11,756 nucleotides of DNA from Prevotellaceae bacterium UBA6858 (GTDB lineage Bacteria > Bacteroidota > Bacteroidia > Bacteroidales > Bacteroidaceae), in assembly GCA_002451695.1 (NCBI GenBank), contig DKDC01000004.1:94721-106476 (forward strand), in the 5' to 3' direction. The translations under genes and the position numbers were made by a program. The notes under the pieces are model-generated. The model did no database searches, was not told where the DNA came from, and worked only from the letters and a program-made list of their open reading frames with translations. This document shows, piece by piece, positions 6,566 through 11,756 of the stretch. Every line of letters starts with the position of its first letter. Position 1 is the first letter of the stretch.

Positions 6566-7897
6566 TTACTTGCGGCGGTCCACCTTTTTGCCCATAGCGT
6601 CAACCCAGAGCGGCTTGCCCGGGTCGATGCACACACAAAGCTTGTTCTTGTCCGTGTCCCAAACCTGCTGCATATAATTCGGCGCATATCCCAGCCTTTC
6701 CGCCGTTGAGCACATTTGCTTCTGCGCGTTGTTTTTGGATTTCAGGTTCGCGCCGCTTCCGACAGCCCAGAAACGTTTTGCAGGGTCGTTCTTCAACCAC
6801 ATTTCCGTCCCCTCGTCAAAATTCATTATCGAATAGTCCATAAAGCCGTACCACTGTCCCGGGGTGGTCTCTGTGGCATACGAGCCGCCCGCCGCGAAGT
6901 AATTGGGGTAATGCTCCATGTTGAAGTTTATTATGTCTATCGGCTGGCGGTAAGGGTTCTCCCCGAAGAGCGGATAATGGCAGGGAGCTTCGTCGCAGCA
7001 GTTTATAAGCGTGATTGGGTGTGTCCACACGCCGCTCGCCAGCCTGTAGCCGTTGAATGTGAACCCGCGTGTGCAGAAAACGGAACTGAGGTATTCGCCG
7101 TAGAAATGCTCGCCGCCAACGGCAAAGCCCACTCCGAAGCCCACGCACACTATGTGCGCCATATAAAACTCGAAACTGTAGTTCGACCCCTGCACTCCGC
7201 GCACGCCCACGCAGCCCTCGACGCCTACGTGCGGTTTCTGCTTGCGGTCGTACTGGTTCTTGTCGGTCGCCTGAAGCTCGCAGTTCTCCACCCAGATGCC
7301 CTCAAAGCGCGAGCCGTCAATGCACACGATGTTCTTCTGGTTGTCGGGCAGGTTCACCGACAGGTTCTTAATTGCCGCATGACCTGTGCGGTTTCCCATG
7401 CACGCCACCACGGCATACTCCTTTTTGGCGTCCAACGCCTCATAGCACCGCTTCGACACGGCAAGCGTTACACCCGTTACCTTTTCACTGGTGTCAAGAA
7501 CAGGCCTGCGCCCGCACTTCTGCCCCACAATCTCTATCGAGGCCTTCACGCCGTCATAGACAGGCACGCCTATGGCGCAGCAAGTCTGCCCGTCCCCACT
7601 GTCAGTGAAGCCGTCAATCATGTATGTGCCGTAATACAGTTCCACCCTGCCGCTCACGCCGAGCGAGTTTACGGCCTTCTGTATGGTTTGCTCGTCATTG
7701 CTCCCGGTGCATACGAAATCGGCAAGCATCTTGTCGCGTTCCGACGAATTTGCCGCCGCCACGGTAACAATATGGTCGGCGTGCAACGCCACATTCTTCT
7801 GTATTCCGCTCTTGACCGCTGCCGGCGTTGAAGTTTGCGCCGCAACCCTTAAAACCGCAAGCAAAGCCAGACCTATGTATAAAAGTATCTTGTTCAT
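6566..7897 (-). CDS. Secreted pectate-lyase-fold-like (right-handed beta-helix) protein
   Basis: 443 residues. A signal peptide is visible (KILLYIGLALLAVLRVAA, probable cleavage after A20), with Q rather than C after the site, so it is not a lipoprotein. Residues 63-95 (CTGSNDEQTIQKAVNSLG...GRVELYYGTYMIDG) match the N-terminal pattern of pectin-lyase-like beta-helices, in which a DD/ND-x-AIQ-A helix precedes a V-x-x-P-x-GTY strand. The middle is rich in short beta repeats with N, G and C (INC, VENC, NFNMEHY), consistent with helix coils. The C-terminus (398-437: TAERLGYAPNY..VWDTDKNKL...PLWVDAMGK) resembles the FDTT-KP-W-WVDATG end module of Bacteroidales phage tail and cell-surface beta-helix proteins. 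The mature chain has 17 cysteines, many for an exported protein. No catalytic residues can be named. Polysaccharide lyase, glycosidase or simple adhesin all remain possible; the GH106 neighbour favours pectin. Confidence 0.7.
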   Translation of the reverse strand: MNKILLYIGLALLAVLRVAAQTSTPAAVKSGIQKNVALHADHIVTVAAANSSERDKMLADFVCTGSNDEQTIQKAVNSLGVSGRVELYYGTYMIDGFTDSGDGQTCCAIGVPVYDGVKASIEIVGQKCGRRPVLDTSEKVTGVTLAVSKRCYEALDAKKEYAVVACMGNRTGHAAIKNLSVNLPDNQKNIVCIDGSRFEGIWVENCELQATDKNQYDRKQKPHVGVEGCVGVRGVQGSNYSFEFYMAHIVCVGFGVGFAVGGEHFYGEYLSSVFCTRGFTFNGYRLASGVWTHPITLINCCDEAPCHYPLFGENPYRQPIDIINFNMEHYPNYFAAGGSYATETTPGQWYGFMDYSIMNFDEGTEMWLKNDPAKRFWAVGSGANLKSKNNAQKQMCSTAERLGYAPNYMQQVWDTDKNKLCVCIDPGKPLWVDAMGKKVDRRK

Positions 7898-7923
7898 TTT
7901 CGATTAAAGTATTATTAATGTTG

Positions 7924-7957
7924 CAAATATAGCAAAAAGTTTTAACACGCCCTCAAA
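7924..7957 (-). promoter_or_regulatory. Promoter of the beta-helix gene
   Basis: On the minus strand the -7 box is tatatttg (7931 to 7924), a full TAnnTTTG match. TTTG (7957 to 7954) lies 22 bp upstream, slightly longer than the usual spacing. Transcription would start about 20 nt before the ATG, in an AT-rich leader. Confidence 0.55.
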
Positions 7958-8069
7958 CCTCCCCACCCCGCCCTTTGTCGTTTTTATATCAAGCAACTAA
8001 TCCACAGAACTTTACACAGTTTTCAACCATTCTTCATTACTTTCTGATTATAAACAAGTTGCATACGGC

Positions 8070-8151
8070 GAAAAAAGGTCTGATGTAGTTTTAATTATGT
8101 CCGATATATTTTTTCCTACGTCCTATGTAGTTTTTCCCATGTCCCATGTAG
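8070..8151 (+). repeat. Four-unit intergenic repeat array, all direct, exact 21-bp phase
   Basis: Starts with the shared edge gaaaaaaggtctgat (8070-8084). Four direct units are centred at 8081, 8102, 8123 and 8144. Their cores read gtctgatgtag, gtccgatatat, gtcctatgtag and gtcccatgtag, each followed by a T-run. The array lies between two divergent promoters: its start is about 110 bp from the -33 of the beta-helix gene, and its end is about 50 bp from the -33 of the GH106 gene. The rest of the 370-bp gap (7958-8069 and 8156-8201) shows nothing I can name. Confidence 0.8.
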
Positions 8152-8201
8152 TTTTCGGGATGTTTGGGAAAGCGTGCGCAATCCTGAATATTCCCACAGC
8201 C

Positions 8202-8235
8202 TTTGTCGCGTTTTGTAATTAAATTCCTATATTTG
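8202..8235 (+). promoter_or_regulatory. Promoter of the GH106 gene
   Basis: TTTG at 8202-8205, a 22-bp spacer, then tatatttg at 8228-8235. Both the -7 octamer and the spacer length are the same as at the divergent beta-helix gene. Transcription would start near 8241, giving a leader of about 27 nt. Confidence 0.55.
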
Positions 8236-8267
8236 TATGTTAGTTTTCTTCACAAACGAATCATGTC

Positions 8268-11200
8268 ATGAAACCCGCAAAAATCGGCGCAACCATAATC
8301 TCCGCGCTGCTGGCGCTTGCACCTGCTGTCGCAACCGCACAAACAGACAACATATACAAGAACTTCCAGAACCCTCCCTCGGAGGCGCGTCCCCAAGTGT
8401 GGTGGCACTGGATGAACGGCAACGTGTCGAAAGACGGCATACGCAAGGACATTATGTGGATGCACAACTCCGGCATAACAGGGTTTCACTTGTTCGATGC
8501 GGGTATGGGCTGCCCGCAAATAGTGCCAAGGCTCATAACATACCTATCCCCCGAATGGAAAGAGTGCATAAAATACGCCGTAAGCCTTGCCGACTCGCTC
8601 CACATGAACGTTACCATTCCCGCATCGCCGGGCTGGAGTTGCACAGGCGGACCGTGGGTTAAGCCGGAGGACGCGATGAAGAAGATTACATGGCGCACCA
8701 TGACCGTAAACGGCGGACGCACATTCAAGGGCAAACTGCCCGAGCCGTTCAACGCCAGCGGCAGCTTTGGCGACATGGACAACGGCGAGGCGAACCACAT
8801 AAAACTCTACAAGGACATAGCCGTAATAGCCGTGAAACTGAACAGCGGGGACGGAGACCCCATGTCGCTAAAGGCAAAACTGTCGTGCAGCGGCGGAAAC
8901 TTCACAATGGAACAACTGAATGACGGAAGACTGAAAAACGGTGAGAAGCTCACCCCCGACAACAATGGGAAACTGTGGATTGAATACACCTATCCGCAGC
9001 CGCAGACAATAAGGGCGCTGACGCTGTGCGACGGCAGCACAAGGAATATATGGACAAACGCGCTGTCGGAGAGCCTGTACCACCTTGAATGCTCCGACAA
9101 CGGCACGGACTACAGGAAAGTGTGCGACATACCGCAAGGAGGGGCTTACAGGCAGACAATAAGCATACCCACAACCACCGCCAGACATTTCCGCCTTGTG
9201 TGCGACCGCCCCAACGGCTCGGGCAAGGACGCATTCAAGCACCTCTCGGAATTTTCGCTGTTTCCGTCCTCACGGGTGAACCTTGCCGAGGAACGCGCCG
9301 GCTTCACAGCCTACTCAAGGCTCAACAGCTATCCCATGACAAAGTGCGACGATGCCATACCTGCCGAAAACGTGGTGGACATAACCGGCTGCGCCGACTC
9401 GCTCGGCAACATAGCCTGGAACGCACCAGCCGGAAAATGGCAGATATACCGCTTCGGCTTTTCGCTCACAGGCAAGGTTAATCATCCCGCCTCACCGCAG
9501 GGCACAGGGCTCGAAGTTGACAAGCTCGACAAGGCGGCAGTGAACAGAAACCTCACCCACTACCTCAATATTTACCGCGAGGCGGCAGGCGGAATGCTCG
9601 GCAAGCGGGGCATAAACGGACTGCTCATAGACAGCTACGAGGCCGGCAACGCCACATGGACGCCGCGAATGGCAGAGGAGTTCAAGGCACGGCGCGGGTA
9701 CGACCTGTACAAATGGCTGCCCGTTGTGGCAGGAAGAATAATCGGTTCGTCCGAAGAAAGCGAGCGTTTCCTGTGCGACTGGCGCAAGACCATCGGCGAG
9801 CTTATCACCTCCAGCCTTTACGGCGAAGCAGCAAAAATAGCCCACGACAACGGAATGCTGGTTTATTTCGAATCCAACGAAAACTGCCGCCAATACCTCG
9901 CCGACGGAATGAGCGTGAAAAGCCACGCCGACATACCCATGGGCGCGATGTGGATGCGCCCGGAAAAAGACAGGGATATGTACGCCTTCGACATAAAGGA
10001 GTCGTCATCGGCGGCGCACGTTTACGGACGCAAATTCGCAGCCGGCGAGTCGATGACCGTTGACGGCCACGCGGGCATGGCGCACTCTTTCCATCCAGGA
10101 AACCTTAAAGAGGTTGCCGACCACGAAATGGCGTGCGGGCTGAACCGTTTCGTAATACACGAAAGCGCACACCAGCCGGTTGACGACAAACGCCCGGGAC
10201 TTTCTCTCGGACGTTACGGACAATGGTTCAATCGCCACGAAACCTGGGCAAAGCGCACCAAAACGTGGACTGACTATCTCGGGCGCAGCAGCTATATGCT
10301 TCAGCAGGGAAAGAACGTGGCGGACATCGCATACTACTATGGCACGGACAACTCCGCCACCGGCATTTGCGGCGTTGACAAGGTGAGCGTCCCCAAGGGA
10401 TACGCATACGACTTCATCGGACCGGGCGAACTTTTGAACGAACTCGACATTAACGGCAAAGAACTCACAACACGCGGCGGGGCATCCTACAAAATGCTGT
10501 GGATATCCCCTGTGGTCTGCAAGATGAGTGTGGGCGAACTGCGCAAGATTGCAGAAATCGCAAAAGCGGGAATTACCGTTTACGGCGCAAAGCCCACGGC
10601 TGGCAACGAACTGAAATCCGACAACGGCGAATGGCGGAAACTCGTGGACGCGATATGGAACTCCGGGCTGCCCAACGTAATCACCCCCTCGCAGAACGCC
10701 AACCCCATGAAAGCGGCGGGCGTGGAAAAAGACGTTGAGTTCCCCGAAAACGACAAGATAAACTACATTCACCGCACCACCCCCAACGGCGAAATATACT
10801 GGATAAACAACGCGTCTGACAACACGGCGAAAACAAGCGTAACCCTGAGGGCGGGCGGCAAGAAGCCGGAAATATGGCATCCCGAAGACGCACGCAAGGA
10901 ACAGGCATCATACAGGACAAACGGCAGCCGCACAACGGTTGATTTGGAACTCAATCCTCACGATGCCGTGTTCATCGTAATGCACGGCAAAGCCGGGGAA
11001 AACGGGCACAAGGCGGCGGAAACGGTGCAGGAAGAAGTGATGACCCTTAACGACAACTGGTTCGTGAACTTTGAGGAAAACCCCGGAGCACCCGACGAGG
11101 CAATGTTCCCGAAGCTCATATCATACACGGAACACGACAACGCGGGAATAAAGTACTTTTCCGGCACGGCGGTTTACTGCAAGGAATTCAAGATGAAAGG

Positions 11201-11528
11201 CAAGCCCGCGAAAAAAGCCTCATACAAACTTCATCTCGGCAAGGTTGGCAACATGGCAACCGTAATCCTGAACGGCGACACGGTAAGCACCGTTTGGCAC
11301 GAGCCATACAGCGTTGACATAACCGGCTTACTGCGCAAGGGCATCAACACCCTAAGGGTGGAGGTGATTAATCCGTGGCGCAACCGCATAATCGGCGACC
11401 GCCAGCCGGGAACAGAGAAACGCCACACCTATCTTGGCTACGACAACTTCTTCGACAGCAAATCAGAACTCATGCCCGCAGGACTTATAGGCCCTGTTAC
11501 AATAATAAAGGAAACGACTCTGAAATAG
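8268..11528 (+). CDS. Secreted GH106 alpha-L-rhamnosidase-like glycoside hydrolase
   Basis: Predicted to remove alpha-L-rhamnose from plant glycans such as rhamnogalacturonan, by inversion, in the periplasm or at the surface. 1086 residues. Signal peptide 1-24 (cleavage ATA|QT, no lipobox). The mature start RPQVWWHWMNGNVSKDGI (41-58) is the hallmark entry of GH106. The catalytic (beta/alpha)8 region holds LLIDSYEAG with E458, YFESNE (533-538) and GESMT with E594. E458 and E594 are spaced like the two acidic catalytic residues I recall for the characterised Bacteroides GH106 enzyme. Embedded at about 236-315 is a discoidin/F5-8-like beta region (YHLECSDNGTDYRKV ... ARHFRLVCDR). The end (about 985-1080: KLHLGKVGNMATVILNGDTV...VDITGLLRKGINTLRVEV) is a GH2-N-like jelly roll. 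It is complete, with no frameshift. Substrate specificity cannot be read from sequence. The divergent beta-helix protein suggests joint action on pectin. No SusC/SusD pair or regulator is visible here. Confidence 0.88.
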   Translation: MKPAKIGATIISALLALAPAVATAQTDNIYKNFQNPPSEARPQVWWHWMNGNVSKDGIRKDIMWMHNSGITGFHLFDAGMGCPQIVPRLITYLSPEWKECIKYAVSLADSLHMNVTIPASPGWSCTGGPWVKPEDAMKKITWRTMTVNGGRTFKGKLPEPFNASGSFGDMDNGEANHIKLYKDIAVIAVKLNSGDGDPMSLKAKLSCSGGNFTMEQLNDGRLKNGEKLTPDNNGKLWIEYTYPQPQTIRALTLCDGSTRNIWTNALSESLYHLECSDNGTDYRKVCDIPQGGAYRQTISIPTTTARHFRLVCDRPNGSGKDAFKHLSEFSLFPSSRVNLAEERAGFTAYSRLNSYPMTKCDDAIPAENVVDITGCADSLGNIAWNAPAGKWQIYRFGFSLTGKVNHPASPQGTGLEVDKLDKAAVNRNLTHYLNIYREAAGGMLGKRGINGLLIDSYEAGNATWTPRMAEEFKARRGYDLYKWLPVVAGRIIGSSEESERFLCDWRKTIGELITSSLYGEAAKIAHDNGMLVYFESNENCRQYLADGMSVKSHADIPMGAMWMRPEKDRDMYAFDIKESSSAAHVYGRKFAAGESMTVDGHAGMAHSFHPGNLKEVADHEMACGLNRFVIHESAHQPVDDKRPGLSLGRYGQWFNRHETWAKRTKTWTDYLGRSSYMLQQGKNVADIAYYYGTDNSATGICGVDKVSVPKGYAYDFIGPGELLNELDINGKELTTRGGASYKMLWISPVVCKMSVGELRKIAEIAKAGITVYGAKPTAGNELKSDNGEWRKLVDAIWNSGLPNVITPSQNANPMKAAGVEKDVEFPENDKINYIHRTTPNGEIYWINNASDNTAKTSVTLRAGGKKPEIWHPEDARKEQASYRTNGSRTTVDLELNPHDAVFIVMHGKAGENGHKAAETVQEEVMTLNDNWFVNFEENPGAPDEAMFPKLISYTEHDNAGIKYFSGTAVYCKEFKMKGKPAKKASYKLHLGKVGNMATVILNGDTVSTVWHEPYSVDITGLLRKGINTLRVEVINPWRNRIIGDRQPGTEKRHTYLGYDNFFDSKSELMPAGLIGPVTIIKETTLK

Positions 11529-11716
11529 TTTTAGGTGAAAAGCAAAAAGCAATATACCGCGAAAGTTTAAGAAACAATAATGCCCATTGCAGCAGAAACG
11601 ACTTTCACGGCTGCGTTCTGCACCGCCAAATCACTAAACGGAGATGCAAAATGAACAAAGCTGCCGCAGGAGTGGTGGAAACCGATAATAACTGCCATTT
11701 CCCCAACACCCCAAAA

Positions 11717-11754
11717 CCTGCATCGGACATAGAAGAAACTATGTCCGATGCAGG
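11717..11754. repeat. Perfect 16-bp inverted repeat made of two phased repeat units
   Basis: Arm cctgcatcggacatag (11717-11732), loop aagaaa, and its exact reverse complement (11739-11754). Each arm contains one unit of the same family (unit centres 11725 and 11746, again 21 bp apart), here identical and in opposite orientations. The window ends 2 bp later, so the array may continue. A T-run as for an intrinsic terminator is not present in the visible part. The stretch between the GH106 stop and this element (11529-11716) has no supported gene. Confidence 0.85.
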
Positions 11755-11756
11755 AA

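Noticed and set aside
6716..7831. Plus-strand open frame of 371 codons opposite the beta-helix gene
   Set aside because: The minus-strand frame has a signal peptide, a promoter and beta-helix motifs. The plus frame has none and an implausible composition.
8165..8196. Inverted repeat tgggaa / ttccca before the GH106 promoter
   Set aside because: Only 6 bp with a 20-nt loop and no T-run; expected by chance in a gap of this size.
10005..10880. Minus-strand open frame of 291 codons inside the GH106 gene
   Set aside because: Shadow of the GH106 coding frame; low-complexity, V/F/C/R-rich product without motifs.
11592..11621. gcagaa / ttctgc stem as terminator of the GH106 gene
   Set aside because: Six base pairs with an 18-nt loop and no following T-run.
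11651..11756. Small frame starting at ATG 11651 and open to the window end
   Set aside because: Only 35 codons are visible, no promoter box lies nearby, and it runs through the inverted repeat at 11717-11754, so coding is unlikely. Sequence beyond the window would settle it.

Overview
This window looks like a Bacteroidales (Bacteroidetes) chromosome with moderately high GC. The main evidence is the promoter style: TAnnTTTG -7 boxes and no convincing Shine-Dalgarno sequences. The proteins agree: a CTC-type L25, a UvrA with a Bacteroidetes-like insertion domain, and a GH106 enzyme resembling those of gut Bacteroides. The genus cannot be fixed from sequence alone; a gut or rumen commensal is a reasonable inference.

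Layout. Positions 1-269 hold the cut end of a repeat array and the uvrA leader. uvrA (270-3068, +) encodes the damage-recognition ATPase of nucleotide excision repair. It converges on, and overlaps by 9 bp, an uncharacterised ATP-grasp-like protein (3060-4310, -). After a 495-bp intergenic region comes a translation-related cluster on the + strand: ribosomal protein L25/CTC (4806-5429), peptidyl-tRNA hydrolase (5514-6086) and an S4-domain Hsp15-like RNA-binding protein (6090-6557). L25 is separated from pth by a likely intrinsic terminator, while pth and the S4 gene are 3 bp apart. Next is a divergent pair of secreted proteins: a pectate-lyase-fold-like protein (6566-7897, -) and a large GH106 alpha-L-rhamnosidase-like enzyme (8268-11528, +). 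They share a 370-bp intergenic region. Both point to degradation of pectic (rhamnogalacturonan-type) glycans, but no SusC/SusD genes lie inside the window.

The least expected structure is not a gene. Four intergenic regions carry copies of one short repeat family with a 15-bp, partly dyad-symmetric unit (CTAnnTCnGAnnTAG; typical form ctatgtccgatgtag). In the three places where more than one unit is visible, unit centres lie exactly 21 bp apart (two helical turns), even when a unit is inverted. The centres are 4600/4621/4642/4663, then 8081/8102/8123/8144, then 11725/11746; a lone unit is cut by the window start (centre 7). Three of the arrays share an identical 15-bp edge, gaaaaaaggtctgat. 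This fixed phasing suggests either a dispersed mobile-type repeat (REP/MITE-like) or arrays of phased sites for a DNA-binding protein.

Limits: all assignments come from reading the sequence and remembered family motifs. No searches were run.
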